A stretch of DNA of 64,000 nucleotides. Source: Deinococcus psychrotolerans. Its GTDB lineage: Bacteria > Deinococcota > Deinococci > Deinococcales > Deinococcaceae. Below the pieces are notes generated by a model, which saw only the letters and a program-made list of their open reading frames with translations, made no database searches and was not told the origin of the DNA. This document shows, in pieces, positions 15,977 to 26,994 of this stretch. Numbering within the stretch: position 1 is the first letter of the stretch; every line of letters starts with the position of its first letter. Where the stretch lies: the NCBI RefSeq assembly GCF_003860465.1, contig NZ_CP034183.1:512501-576500 (forward strand), in the 5' to 3' direction. A program made the position numbers and the translations under genes.

Positions 15977-17358
15977 AGCCCAGTTTGCAAAGAAGTCTGT
16001 TCCAAGATTTGCGCCTGCGGGCCGGACTGCTGGCCGCTCTTTTTTTGCTGGGCGTCGCCGGAGCGCAGTACGCCTACAGCAAGCTGACGCTGGGCGGCCG
16101 GGACGCTCAGGCCATCGTGCTGGGCGGAGCCGAATACGCCTCGCAGCTCACCGTCGAGGGGCTGAGCGCCGTCAAAGTCAGCCGCGAAGACCCTTACGTG
16201 CGTGTCAGCGGCCTGGGCCACGAGCTGATCTTGCCGATCGACCAAGATTCCGAGCGGGCCGCCACCGACTTCAACACCGTGCAGCTTGACAGCACCCGCC
16301 TCAAAGCCCGCACCGCCACGCTGGTGAACGGCGAAGTGTACTTGCCGCTTGACACCCTGGCACGCGGTCTGGGCGCGGACTACCGCACCGGCGATTTCTC
16401 GCTGCCCGCTGCGGCCCTGACCAACGTGTCTTCGCGGGCCGGAAAAGACACCGACCGGATCGTGCTGGATTTCAGCCGTGACCTTCAGTACGCCGCCAAT
16501 TTCAGCGGCAACATCCTGACCCTGACCCTCAAAGGCGTCAACGCCAATCCGCGCACCTACGCCACGCGCGGCGCGTTCGTGCCGCAGTTTGAAGTCAAAA
16601 CCGCGCAGGGCAACGCCAGCATCGCCATTCCGCTGGGCAACGGCGCAGGCTACCGGCTGTTCAAGGTGATCCGCCCCGGCAGCGTGCGACTGGTTCTCGA
16701 TGTCGGCCCCGGATTGCCGCGCAACATCGCTGCGCTCGCGGATGTGCCGCGCTCGCCGCTGATCGTCCTTGATCCGGCTCCCAAAGGCGGCGGCAGCGTG
16801 GATATTCCGCTCGAAGTCGCCCGCGCCACCGGCGAGCTACTCAGCAAAGCGGGCTGGCAAGTCCAGCTCACCCGCAGCTCGGCGGGCCGGCTCCCGGTGG
16901 CCCAGCGAGAAAAGCTGGCCCGTCAAAGCCAAGTCTTTGTCACGCTCAGTGTGGGGCGCTTTCCCGGCTCAGGCCGAAAAGGTATCACCCTTTATCAGCC
17001 GGTGGGCGACCAAAACGCCCAGATCATCAACGCTTTTCGCAGCGGGGCCGGTGGTAGCGACCTGGTGCGGGCAGCGGTGGGCGACGGCGGCGAAACCAAG
17101 CGGCTGGCCGAACTGCTGATGGGCGAACTCGGTTCACGCGGCCTCAAAGCCGGAGCCGAGCAAATCCCGCGCCTCTTTTTGCCGGGTGAGGCTCCGCACG
17201 CTTCATTTGAACTCGAACTCGGCTGGCCGCAAAACGCCGGCGACCTCGCCAACCTGATCACGGCCCAGCGCACCGTCAAAGTCTCGGAAGCGCTGGCCCT
17301 GAGCGTGGCCACCTTCCTCAAAGCGCGGGCCACCAACCTGACCGGAAGCGGCCAATGA
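15973..17358 (+). CDS. Amidase_3-like cell-wall protein with degraded catalytic site
   Basis: The protein has 461 residues. It opens with a signal anchor (about 17-32), followed by a copper-amine-oxidase-N/AMIN-like beta region (about 45-250; VNGEVYLPLDTLARGLGADY) and a C-terminal N-acetylmuramoyl-L-alanine amidase fold (about 262-455). The motif that should read DPGHGG is DPAPKGGG at 267-274, so the zinc His is Pro270. The loop with the zinc Glu is missing. The SIHAN-like segment reads TLSVG, losing the second His. Only the late ELG Glu (415) remains. I infer a non-catalytic peptidoglycan-binding or regulatory protein, secreted or membrane-held. It overlaps smpB and the GerMN gene by ATGA at both ends. 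Confidence 0.78.
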   Translation: MKPSLQRSLFQDLRLRAGLLAALFLLGVAGAQYAYSKLTLGGRDAQAIVLGGAEYASQLTVEGLSAVKVSREDPYVRVSGLGHELILPIDQDSERAATDFNTVQLDSTRLKARTATLVNGEVYLPLDTLARGLGADYRTGDFSLPAAALTNVSSRAGKDTDRIVLDFSRDLQYAANFSGNILTLTLKGVNANPRTYATRGAFVPQFEVKTAQGNASIAIPLGNGAGYRLFKVIRPGSVRLVLDVGPGLPRNIAALADVPRSPLIVLDPAPKGGGSVDIPLEVARATGELLSKAGWQVQLTRSSAGRLPVAQREKLARQSQVFVTLSVGRFPGSGRKGITLYQPVGDQNAQIINAFRSGAGGSDLVRAAVGDGGETKRLAELLMGELGSRGLKAGAEQIPRLFLPGEAPHASFELELGWPQNAGDLANLITAQRTVKVSEALALSVATFLKARATNLTGSGQ

Positions 17359-17897
17359 AGCGCCTCTTTACGCCCATCAACATTTTGGGCTTGCTGGTGT
17401 TGGCGCTCTCGCTGGCGGTTCGCAACTGGGTCTCGCAGCCGCCGCCCGCGCCGACGCCGCCCGCGCTTCAACTCGAAGTGGTGCAGCCGATTACCGTCAC
17501 GCTGTACTTCTCAAACGGCAACGTGGACAGTTTCGTGACTGAAGACCGCAGCGTGAGCGTTGAAGGCCAGTCGCCGGGCAAAGTCGCGCAGGCCGAGCTG
17601 AACGCCTGGGCGCGTGGCCCGCTCAAGGGCAAAGGGCTGCGGGTCATTCCGCAGGGCAGCGCCGTGCCGGACGTGTGGGTGCGCGGCCCGCACTTTTATG
17701 TCAACTTGCCCAGCAGCTATGCTCAGTTCAATTACGGCGTCAGCGGCGAGCGGATGATCCTTTGCTCGCTGACCCGCACCCTGCTCGACAAAACCGGCAA
17801 AGACGTGCTGTTTTTGCTGGGCGGTCAAAGTGCGCCGACTTTGCTCGGCCACATGGATCTGACCCGCCCGTACGGCAAGGCGGATTGCCAAGACTGA
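17355..17897 (+). CDS. GerMN-domain membrane-anchored protein
   Basis: The protein has 180 residues. A signal anchor (about 8-24) and Pro-rich spacer lead into a GerMN domain: ITVTLYFSNGN, then AELNAWARGPL, GLRVIPQG, FYVNLPSSYAQFNYGVSGE and VLFLLGGQ. GerM-type domains occur in spore germination proteins, but also widely in non-spore-formers as extracytoplasmic partners of cell-wall enzymes. In Firmicutes and related groups they often neighbour an amidase_3 protein, as here. The start overlaps the amidase-like gene (ATGA), and smc follows 52 bp later. Confidence 0.82.
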   Translation: MKRLFTPINILGLLVLALSLAVRNWVSQPPPAPTPPALQLEVVQPITVTLYFSNGNVDSFVTEDRSVSVEGQSPGKVAQAELNAWARGPLKGKGLRVIPQGSAVPDVWVRGPHFYVNLPSSYAQFNYGVSGERMILCSLTRTLLDKTGKDVLFLLGGQSAPTLLGHMDLTRPYGKADCQD

Positions 17898-17949
17898 TTG
17901 CGAGCAGTGGTCACTTCACTTTCTGCTCCTCAGTCCAACCCCACTGCCC

Positions 17950-20900
17950 ATGATTGAATCCATTACCCTGCAAGGCTTCAAAAGTTTCGCTGAGCGCACC
18001 CGCCTGGACTTCGGCCCCGGCGTGACGGCTGTGATCGGCCCCAACGGCTCGGGCAAAAGCAACGTGGTCGAAGCGCTGCGGTGGGCCTGCCACCAAGCCC
18101 GCGCCCGCGAACTCCGGGCCGCCAAAGCCACTGAGCTGATTTTTCACGGCTCTGGTGGCAAAGCGCCGGTGGGCCTCGCGGAAGTGCAAATCGAGCTGCG
18201 AACCCCGCGGGGCCAGCTCAGTTTCAGCCGCCGGATTTACCGCGACGGCAGCGCCGAGCAAGACCTCACGGGCCGCCCTGTGCGGGTGCGCGATGTTCAG
18301 CAGGCGCTGCGCGGCACCGGCCTCGGCCCCGGCGGGCTGGCGGTCATCGGGCAGGGCGAGGTCAGCGGGGTGGTGCAGGCCGAGGGCAAAACCCTGCTCG
18401 GCTACCTTCAGGAAGCGGCGGGCCTGAGTAGGGCGGTGGCCGCCCGCGAGGACACCGAGAGCCGCCTTGAAGGAGCGCGGCGCTCCCTGAGCGAGCTGCA
18501 ACGCCTTGAAGACGAACTGTCCGCCCGCACCCAGCGCCTCCAGATCGAAGCGGCGGCGGCCCAGCTCGCCCGAACCCTCGCCCTGCGCGAACTGGCCCTT
18601 GTCGAAGCGCTATTCCGTCACCGTCAGGAAACGCTCAGGGCCGAACTGCAAGCGGCTCAGGCCTCCGCCGCCCAGCTTGAGCAAGAATCGCTGGTCTTGG
18701 CGCAGCGCACCGTGCTGGCGGGCGCTCAGCTCGAAACTGCCCGTGAAGCGGTGCGGGCAGTCCGGGCAGATCAAGCCGGCCACCGCCAAGCCCTAGAGCT
18801 GCTGGAAGCCGCCCAACACGCCGAGCGCCAGCTCAGCCGCGCCGTGACGCGCCTGCAAGCCGAGCGCGAAAGCTTGGAGCGGGAGCGGTCTGTCCCCGAA
18901 CTGGCTGCGCCGCCGCAGGCTGCCCCCGACGTCTCCGACGTGGAGACCCAGCTTCAAACGACCCGCGCCGAGCTGAGCCAAGCCGAAAGCCGGTGGCGCA
19001 GCCTCAGCGCCGAACTCGGACGCGCCCGCCTTTTGGCGGCCCAGCACGCCGAAGCGCAGGTCCGCAGCAGTGCCCAGCGCCATCTCCTGCAAAGTGAGCA
19101 AACGGAGCTGGAGCGCCGCTTAAGTGAGCTTGCTCCCGCCCTCCAAGAAGCCCAAGCAGCGCGGGAAGCCGCCGCCACAGAGCGCCAGCAAGCCGAAACT
19201 GAGGCTCAGCAGGCCGCCCAGCGCCGCGCCGAACTTGAGGCCCAGTTCAGCCGCTTAGAGCGCCAGCTCAGCGAACTCAGGGCCGCCCGTAAGCCGCTGC
19301 AAAGCGAACACACCCGCTTGGAAACCTTGCTCCATTCGTACACCCGCTACGGCGAAGGCCCCCGCAACGCTCTGACGAGCGACCACCCCGGCATTATCGG
19401 TTCGGTGGCCGACGTGCTGAGCGTCCGCGCCGAGTATCAAACCGCCGCCAGCGCCGCACTGGGCCGCCGGTTGGAGCAAGTGGTGGTGCAGACGTCCGAC
19501 GACGCCCGCGAACTGATCGACCTGCTCAAGCGGCAGGGCGGACGCGCCACCTTTTTGCCGCTGGACTTATTGCGCCCCCGCCCGCGCCGCGACTCGGCAC
19601 TGCTCAGCGAAAGCGGCGTGCTGGGCAATCTCGCCGACCTTTGCCCCAGCGCTCCGCCGCAAATCAGCGAGGCGCTGCTGGCCGATACCCTGCTGCTGGA
19701 AGACTTGCCCGCCGCCACCCGCCTGGCCCGCCGCTTCCAGAGCCGCCCGCGCTTAGTCACGCTCGGCGGCGAGCTGCTGGAACCCGGTGGGGCGCTGACC
19801 GGCGGACGCCTGCGCGACGGCGGCGCGAACCTGCTCACTGATCAGCGCCGCTTTGGGGACTTGGCCGATGAACTGGAAGCGTTGAACATCCAAGAACGAA
19901 GTCTAGAAGCCGCTCACGCCGCGCTCAGCGCCCAACGTGCCGCCCTGCCGCTCAGTGTCCTGCCCTCACTTGCCGCGCTCCAAGCCGCCGAGCGAGAAGC
20001 GGAGCGCCGCGTCACCCAGCTCGCAACGGAGCTGAGCGCTGCCCAAACCCGTCAGCGCGGCTTGCTCGGCCAACTTCAGCAAGCGGCCGATTTCCCATCA
20101 GCGCCCGCCGACCTCGCTCCAGCTGACCTAGAACAGCGCAGCCGCGAGTTGGAAGTTCGCCTCGCTGACCTGCGCCAAACCGAGCGCCAACGCAGCGAAC
20201 AACTCGCCGAAGCCCGCCAGATCGCGGCGGCCTGGACGCTTTACCGCTCAGCCGCCGAGCAGCAAACCGCTCTGCATCTGCGTCTGAGTGCCAACAGCGC
20301 CGCCCTCGCTGAGCAAAGCGCCGAGCAGCACCTGGCCGCCAGCGAAGTCCTGCGCCGCCAGACCCAGGCTGAGCAGCGCCGTCCTGCGGGTCTGGAAGAA
20401 GCCGAGCGCGTTCAGACGCAGGCCAGCCAAAACTACGCCAATTTGCTGGCCCGCCAAAACAAAGTCCGCGCCGATTTGGAAGCGGCCCAGCTCACCGCCG
20501 CCCGCCGCGAAGGCAGCCTCGAACCTCTGACCGACGCAGCGCTCCTCCCCGGTACACCCCGCGAGTGGAGCGCCGAGCTGGGCCGGGTGCGCTCCCACCT
20601 CGCTGAGCTGGGCTTGGTCAACCCGCTGGCCGAAGCCGAACACGCCCGTGAAGCCGAGCGCCTCGCCGACCTGCACACCCAAAGAGAGGACGCTCAGGCC
20701 GCCGCCGCTGAACTCAGCGTCCATCTCGCCGAACTCGCTCAGCAAGAGCAGGCCGCCACCCTGGCGGCTTATGGCCGGGTCAACGCCGCCTTTGCCGACT
20801 ACAGCCGCGAGCTGCTCGGCGGCGTGGGCGAGCTCGAAGCCGAGCGCAACGCGGACGGCAGACTCTGCGGCCTGCGCCTCGCCGTGCAGCCGCAGGGCAA

Positions 20901-21225
20901 GCGCACCCGCAGCCTTACCCTGCTCTCGGCAGGTGAGCGCACCATGGCGGGCCTCGGCTTTTTGTTTGCCCTCAACCACGCGGGCACAGAAAGTGCCAGT
21001 GGCCTGCCTCTGGCCGTGTTGGATGAGGTGGACGCCCCCCTAGACGAAGCCAACATCCGCCGCTTTACCCATTTCCTCAAAGTCTTCGCGGCGCGGGGCG
21101 CACAGTTTGTGCTGGTGACCCATCAGAAAGCGACCATGGAAGTGGCTGGGGCCATCTGGGGCGTCACCACCGACGCCAGCGGCGCTTCACGGGTGCTCGG
21201 CATCAAACAGGGCGAGGCCATCTAG
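17950..21225 (+). CDS. smc: Chromosome segregation protein SMC
   Basis: The protein has 1091 residues, slightly short for the family. The N-terminal ATPase half has GPNGSGKS (30-37). Long heptad-rich coiled coils (about 165-465 and 640-960) flank a hinge near 470-615 (HPGIIGSVADVLSVRAEYQ through GGRLRDG). The C-terminal half has LSAGERTMAGLGFLFAL near 992 and Walker B LAVLDEVDAPLDE near 1020. SMC compacts and aligns sister chromosomes; in Deinococcus it may help keep fragmented DNA together. The kleisin partners scpA/scpB are not in this window. The stop overlaps the stop of the convergent broken DUF6155 gene. Confidence 0.97.
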   Translation: MIESITLQGFKSFAERTRLDFGPGVTAVIGPNGSGKSNVVEALRWACHQARARELRAAKATELIFHGSGGKAPVGLAEVQIELRTPRGQLSFSRRIYRDGSAEQDLTGRPVRVRDVQQALRGTGLGPGGLAVIGQGEVSGVVQAEGKTLLGYLQEAAGLSRAVAAREDTESRLEGARRSLSELQRLEDELSARTQRLQIEAAAAQLARTLALRELALVEALFRHRQETLRAELQAAQASAAQLEQESLVLAQRTVLAGAQLETAREAVRAVRADQAGHRQALELLEAAQHAERQLSRAVTRLQAERESLERERSVPELAAPPQAAPDVSDVETQLQTTRAELSQAESRWRSLSAELGRARLLAAQHAEAQVRSSAQRHLLQSEQTELERRLSELAPALQEAQAAREAAATERQQAETEAQQAAQRRAELEAQFSRLERQLSELRAARKPLQSEHTRLETLLHSYTRYGEGPRNALTSDHPGIIGSVADVLSVRAEYQTAASAALGRRLEQVVVQTSDDARELIDLLKRQGGRATFLPLDLLRPRPRRDSALLSESGVLGNLADLCPSAPPQISEALLADTLLLEDLPAATRLARRFQSRPRLVTLGGELLEPGGALTGGRLRDGGANLLTDQRRFGDLADELEALNIQERSLEAAHAALSAQRAALPLSVLPSLAALQAAEREAERRVTQLATELSAAQTRQRGLLGQLQQAADFPSAPADLAPADLEQRSRELEVRLADLRQTERQRSEQLAEARQIAAAWTLYRSAAEQQTALHLRLSANSAALAEQSAEQHLAASEVLRRQTQAEQRRPAGLEEAERVQTQASQNYANLLARQNKVRADLEAAQLTAARREGSLEPLTDAALLPGTPREWSAELGRVRSHLAELGLVNPLAEAEHAREAERLADLHTQREDAQAAAAELSVHLAELAQQEQAATLAAYGRVNAAFADYSRELLGGVGELEAERNADGRLCGLRLAVQPQGKRTRSLTLLSAGERTMAGLGFLFALNHAGTESASGLPLAVLDEVDAPLDEANIRRFTHFLKVFAARGAQFVLVTHQKATMEVAGAIWGVTTDASGASRVLGIKQGEAI

Positions 21226-21754
21226 AATATATATATAATAGATTCCCGCTCTTCCTCTAAGCCCTCCAACTCATCCAAAAACGTCCAGCCACACCCCTCT
21301 TGACTGGCCTCCACCCGCCTGAGGCGCGTCCACGGTACCTCATCTCTGGGCAAGCTCAGACAGCGCTTCATCAATGTCTGCCACATGCTCTCTAAGCTGC
21401 TCCGGGCACTCCCACTCACGTCACCGTAGCGCTCCATGCAGGCCAGGCCCGCTTCCACGAAGTCCAGCTCAGCGTGAACGAGGGCGGCGCGAATTTGGCG
21501 TAGTGCTGCAAAGCCGTCCGTGCTGCCCCTGTCTTGAGGCTCGGCCACCGCCGGCTTTGCGCCGTGCCAAAAGCTTTTTCAATTTCCTGCGTCACTTTGA
21601 TTTTCAGGCCGCTTCTGTCGCCCTCCAGCAAAGCGCTGAGCAGGCGTTTGTTGTCCGCGCTGGCCGCGTACATCTGCCGCACCAGTTCGCGCAGTTCAGC
21701 TGCTTCAAGTCCTGCCAAGCTTTTTCTCAGTTGCGCGGCAGTGAGTACACTTAT
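21222..21754 (-). pseudogene. DUF6155-family gene, frameshifted and without a start codon
   Basis: The reading from 21754 leftward gives LTAAQLRKSLAGLEAAELRE, then PSLKTGAARTALQHYAKFAP, both like the N-terminal half of DUF6155 proteins. Near 21478-21490 the family reading jumps frame to ELDFVEAGLACMERYGDVSG and continues to the stop at 21222. The expected start overlaps the upstream gene stop. There the sequence is ATAA, where its operon neighbours have GTGA or ATGA, so the start codon seems to have changed from ATG to ATA. Function of the family is unknown. Two lesions make it a pseudogene with good likelihood. Confidence 0.65.
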
Positions 21755-22950
21755 GGCCCTGTCCTCGAGCGCTCGGCCCAGAAGGCCATCCGGTGGGAAT
21801 CCAGTGACTCGGTAAGCGGCGTGGGCACGCCTGACTCGCCGCGCAAAAACGCCAGCCAAGCGCTGACCAGGCCAGTGTCGCCGCCACCGTGATTGCCGCT
21901 GGCGTCTACCCGAACTAGGCTCACCGCGCCGCTGACAAAATCGTAAACTTCCACTTCGCCGCGCTCCATCTGCCCGCGCAGTTCGCCGTGAGAGCCGAGC
22001 AGCTTGAGCGTCCGGGTGTTGTTGTGGGTAAAGGCGCTGGAAGTCAGCTGCGCCGTTACGCCACTTTCAAAGGTGACGCTCACGGTTTGGTGGTCGGCGA
22101 CAGTGTTGAGGCCCAAATACACGCACTCGCCGTATGGCCCACTCTCCAGCGCTTCTTCCAAGCTCAGCCCGCCCGCCGTCAGCACTGTGACCGGCCACTG
22201 ATCCACGGGCCGGGAGCGGTAAATCTGCCGGGCGTCGAAGGGGCAGGCCACCGCGCAGTCTACGCAGCGGTCTGCCGCGCCCACAGGTCGGTTCTCGGGC
22301 CGGAAGTGGTGCAGGCCGCCTTGAGACTCCACCCGCACCGGCGCGGAGGCGGCCAGCCAGCGCAGCACGTCCAGGTCATGCACGCTTTTGGCCAAGACAA
22401 ACGGCGCAGTGGGCGGTGAGCGCCGCCAATTGCCGCGCACGAACGAGTGGGCGTAGTGCCACCAAGCCACGTTTTCCGATAAGGTGATGCCGACGAGTTG
22501 TCCCAGCCGTCCGCTGCGCACCACTTCAGCCACCGCCTGAAAAAATGGCGTGGTTCGCAGCACGTGGCAGACCGTGACCTGTCCGCTACTGGCGGCCTCG
22601 GCGGCGAGTAAAGTCTCCAACTCCGCTTCGCTGAGACACACCGGCTTTTCGAGCAGGACTTGGTAACCGAGGGCCAGCGCCGCCAAGCACGGCTCCAGAT
22701 GCTGATGATCCGGCGTGGCGATCACCACCGCGTCGGCGACTTTGCCCAGCTTGAAAAAGGCGTTCCAATCGCTGAACTGCCGCTGCTGATCCACGCCGCA
22801 GCGGGCCGCGACTTCCAAAAGCCGACTGGGGCGGGTCTCCACCAGATGGGTGATTTCCGCGCCCTGCGCCGTCAAGTGGCGTGCATAGACGTCTGCGCCC
22901 CGGTTGCCGCAGCCGATGATGGCCACCTTGGTTTTGCCAGCGCTGCTCAC
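21751..22950 (-). CDS. Gfo/Idh/MocA-family oxidoreductase with a Cys cluster
   Basis: The protein has 399 residues from GTG 22950, chosen because it overlaps the previous gene's stop by GTGA. A Rossmann domain opens with VAIIGCGNRG. The conserved EKPV motif (LLEKPVCLS) sits after the NAD site, and the C-terminal domain has the alpha/beta dehydrogenase fold. A distinct CVDCAVACPFDA near residues 224-235 gives a CxxCxxxC set, as in some family members that bind a metal. The substrate, probably a sugar or cyclitol derivative, cannot be told. It is the fifth gene of the amylase-to-DUF6155 operon. Confidence 0.85.
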   Translation of the reverse strand: MSSAGKTKVAIIGCGNRGADVYARHLTAQGAEITHLVETRPSRLLEVAARCGVDQQRQFSDWNAFFKLGKVADAVVIATPDHQHLEPCLAALALGYQVLLEKPVCLSEAELETLLAAEAASSGQVTVCHVLRTTPFFQAVAEVVRSGRLGQLVGITLSENVAWWHYAHSFVRGNWRRSPPTAPFVLAKSVHDLDVLRWLAASAPVRVESQGGLHHFRPENRPVGAADRCVDCAVACPFDARQIYRSRPVDQWPVTVLTAGGLSLEEALESGPYGECVYLGLNTVADHQTVSVTFESGVTAQLTSSAFTHNNTRTLKLLGSHGELRGQMERGEVEVYDFVSGAVSLVRVDASGNHGGGDTGLVSAWLAFLRGESGVPTPLTESLDSHRMAFWAERSRTGP

Positions 22951-23813
22951 ACGGGCCACCGCCCGAATCCCAGCAAGCCCGCCTTCAGCCGTTTGCCGTA
23001 CTCGCCCTCGCCCAACGTTTCCACGCTGACGGCCATCTGCGTGGCGTTGGCGTGAACCATCCGCTCGCCGCCGAGCATCACGCCGACGTGTCCGTCAAAA
23101 AATGCCAGGTCGCCGCGCTGCGCCGTGTCGACGGGCCTCAAAGCGGCCTGCTGCTGATCGGCGTCACGCGGCAGGCCGCGCCCAAAGGCGGCGTACACCA
23201 GTTGGCTCAGGCCCGAACAATCCAGCCCCCAGGCGCTGCGCCCGCCCCAGACATACGGCGTGTCCACAAATCTCAGCGCCAGCGCCGCCGAGTCCGTGTC
23301 TGACAGCGGCTCAGCACAGACGGCCTGTACGAAGCCGCCCTCCACAGCGAGCCACTGCCGCCCGCCCTCGCTCACCATTTCGTCGCTGCCGCCCGCCAAC
23401 TCCGCGCCCAAGCACACCTCTGCCACTTTCTGGGCTTTGATGCTCGGCTGGGCGTAGACGTGCCCGCGCAGCGCCGTGATCTTGAGCGGCGGTCTTTGCA
23501 GCGCCGCTCCTGGAGACTGCTCCGCCAAGCCCTCCACCCGCGCAAAGCCCAGATAGCCGTCGTGCAAGGTTCTGAGCCACGCCCAGCCGTCAGGCCGCCG
23601 CACAATGACCTCCAGCGCCTCGCCCGGCAGCGCTTCGCTGACCTGCGGGCTGTGGGCGTCAGGTCGGGCCCGCAGGCTCAGCCGCGCCGCGCCGCAGCGG
23701 GCCGCCACCGGCTCCACGAACCGGAACGAAGTGTCCAGCCTTCCCAGCAGTGAAAGTTCGGCGAGCCGGCCCACTTCGTCATAAGCGTGAATCCGGCTGT
23801 CCAGTTCGCTCAC
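22947..23813 (-). CDS. NlpC/P60 endopeptidase, YkfC-like
   Basis: The protein has 288 residues from GTG 23813, which overlaps the dipeptidase stop (GTGA). The N-terminal 170 residues form one or two SH3b-like domains (RLSLRARPDAHSPQ; HVYAQPSIKAQKVAEV). The catalytic NlpC/P60 domain follows: LDCSGLSQLVY with Cys199, FDGHVGVML with His241, and His253. There is no signal peptide, so it is cytoplasmic. This SH3b-NlpC/P60 layout is that of YkfC, which removes L-Ala-D-Glu from recycled murein peptides. The adjacent dipeptidase fits that role. Deinococcal peptidoglycan contains ornithine, so specificity may differ. Confidence 0.87.
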   Translation of the reverse strand: MSELDSRIHAYDEVGRLAELSLLGRLDTSFRFVEPVAARCGAARLSLRARPDAHSPQVSEALPGEALEVIVRRPDGWAWLRTLHDGYLGFARVEGLAEQSPGAALQRPPLKITALRGHVYAQPSIKAQKVAEVCLGAELAGGSDEMVSEGGRQWLAVEGGFVQAVCAEPLSDTDSAALALRFVDTPYVWGGRSAWGLDCSGLSQLVYAAFGRGLPRDADQQQAALRPVDTAQRGDLAFFDGHVGVMLGGERMVHANATQMAVSVETLGEGEYGKRLKAGLLGFGRWPV

Positions 23814-24829
23814 AGGTTGGCCCCCAGCCACCTCAGCCAGTTGCCGCCCATCACGCCGTCCCGCGCTTCATCCGGAAACACCTCGGCCAAGCGTCCCAAG
23901 TCGCTGGCCTGATCAATCCCCAGCGGCGTTTTCTCGTTGCCGAAGCCGCCGTCGAGGTCGCTGCCCAGCCCGACTTTGTCCCAGCCGATCAGCTCAGCGT
24001 ACCGCTCGGCGTGGCGCAGCACCTGCTGCAACTCCACACGCGGGTCGCCCAGCGTCCAGCCGCCTTTCAGGAAGCTGTCGACCAGCACCAGCCCGATGAT
24101 CCCGCCGCGCTCTCCGATGGCGCGGGCCATCTCGTCGCTGAGGTGCCGGTTGCCCTCCGCCGAACCGAGCTTCAAGACCGCTCGGCTGTTGCTGTGTGAA
24201 GCAAAGCAGCGCGGTTGGAGTTCTACAGCCTCAAAAAAAGCCTGCTCATCGAGGTGTGATAAATCCTGAGCCACCCCGAGTTCGCGCATGCCGGCGAGCA
24301 GCTCGCGCCCGCGCTCGGTGAGTGGCCCAGCCGCCGCCGTGCCGCCCGCGAAGCGCGTTTTGCCCCAGCTTAGCCCGATGGCCCGCACGCCCTCCTTATG
24401 CCAAAACGGCAAGTCGTCCACGTCGCGCAGCGGATCAGCGCCTTCCATCAGCAGCACCACGCCCAGCGGGGAAGCCGCCGGATCGCCCGGGTGTTGGTCA
24501 TACTTCGCGGCGTGCGCCGAAATCTCGGCTCCGCTGCCCAGCAGCCGAATAAATCCCCCGTCTTGCCAGCGCTGGTACTGCTCCAACTGGCTGATGGCCT
24601 GCGCCCGCGCTCCGCGCCAATCGGTGTAGCCGGCGTGGTCATTGGTCTGCGGCGCGGCAAACAGCGTGCCCAAACACAGCCCCACACCAGCCCGCCGCAG
24701 CTCCTCAAAGCTGACGGTGGCGGTCTGTCCCTCCACCGGATCGCACGCCCGCAGTGCCCCGAGTCCCAACGTCAAATCCCGTCCCAGTGAAGCGTTGTAC
24801 GCCAAATCCAAATGTCCATCAATCCACAT
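23810..24829 (-). CDS. M19 membrane-dipeptidase-type zinc dipeptidase
   Basis: The protein has 339 residues from ATG 24829; GGAG lies five bases upstream, which favours this start over GTG 24835. Renal-dipeptidase marks are seen in order: DGHLDLAY (His6, Asp8), LLMEGADPL with the bridging Glu, AQDLSHLDE (His), FASHSNSRA (His) and LGSDLDGGF (Asp). The enzyme cleaves dipeptides, often with a C-terminal D-residue. No signal peptide is present. Its coupling to a YkfC-like endopeptidase suggests work on cell-wall dipeptides such as L-Ala-D-Glu. AT-rich sequence (24841-24850) before it may act as an internal promoter. Confidence 0.9.
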   Translation of the reverse strand: MWIDGHLDLAYNASLGRDLTLGLGALRACDPVEGQTATVSFEELRRAGVGLCLGTLFAAPQTNDHAGYTDWRGARAQAISQLEQYQRWQDGGFIRLLGSGAEISAHAAKYDQHPGDPAASPLGVVLLMEGADPLRDVDDLPFWHKEGVRAIGLSWGKTRFAGGTAAAGPLTERGRELLAGMRELGVAQDLSHLDEQAFFEAVELQPRCFASHSNSRAVLKLGSAEGNRHLSDEMARAIGERGGIIGLVLVDSFLKGGWTLGDPRVELQQVLRHAERYAELIGWDKVGLGSDLDGGFGNEKTPLGIDQASDLGRLAEVFPDEARDGVMGGNWLRWLGANL

Positions 24830-24868
24830 GTTCACTCCTCGAATATATAAAAGGCCGTGAGCATCACC

Positions 24869-25524
24869 TCACACCAACGCCAATACCCCTTCCAACTCCC
24901 AAATCGCCCCCTCCGCCTGACCGCTCAAGTCCACCAGCTCGGCCCGCATGCCCACCGCCCGCGCCGCCGAGACATTTTCCAGCTTGTCATCCAAAAACAA
25001 CACCGCCGCCGGCTCTGCCTCCAGTGCCTGAGCCGCCAGCAAAAACACTTCGGCCTCGGGCTTGTGGACGCCCAGCAAGCAACTGCTCAGCGCCACGTCC
25101 ACCACGTCGGCCACCCCAATCGCCTGCAAGGTGGGCCAGATGTCGGGCAAAGTGTTGCTCAGCACCCCGGTTTTCAGGCCGCGCCGCCGCAGCTCCAGCA
25201 GCACCCTCCGGGCCTGTGGCGCGGGCTTCATGAAAGCGTGATAGGGAAACTGCGCCACCAGCGCCGTTCCTTGTTCGGCCCGTAGGCCTAGCCCCGCCGC
25301 CAACCGCGCCGCGTAGTCTTGCCAAAAGACCTGCTCATCGCCGAGGCTGCGCAGCGCCCACCAACCGCCGAACTCGGTTTCCCAGTGCCGCTGCATGACG
25401 CCGAGAACCGAGTGGGCCTCCAAGCCAAACTGCTCGGCGGCCCACTCGGCGGCCTGGTGGTACACCGAGGCGTCCATCACGCTGAGGGTGTCGTCGCGGT
25501 CAAAGAGAACGGCTTTGAGCTTCG

Positions 25525-25528
<4 letters not shown>
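24869..25528 (-). CDS. HAD-superfamily hydrolase
   Basis: The protein has 219 residues from GTG 25528 (GTGA overlap with the amylase stop). The phosphoaspartate motif FDRDDTL gives Asp10 and Asp12. GVLSNT is motif II, KPEAEVF provides the Lys, and FLDDKLENV is motif IV. The helical cap after motif I is of the phosphoglycolate-phosphatase/DUF-like C1 type. The substrate is unknown, with small phosphosugars likely. It is the second gene of the leftward operon, between the amylase and the dipeptidase. Confidence 0.88.
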
Positions 25529-26991
<1,463 letters not shown>

Positions 26992-26994
<3 letters not shown>

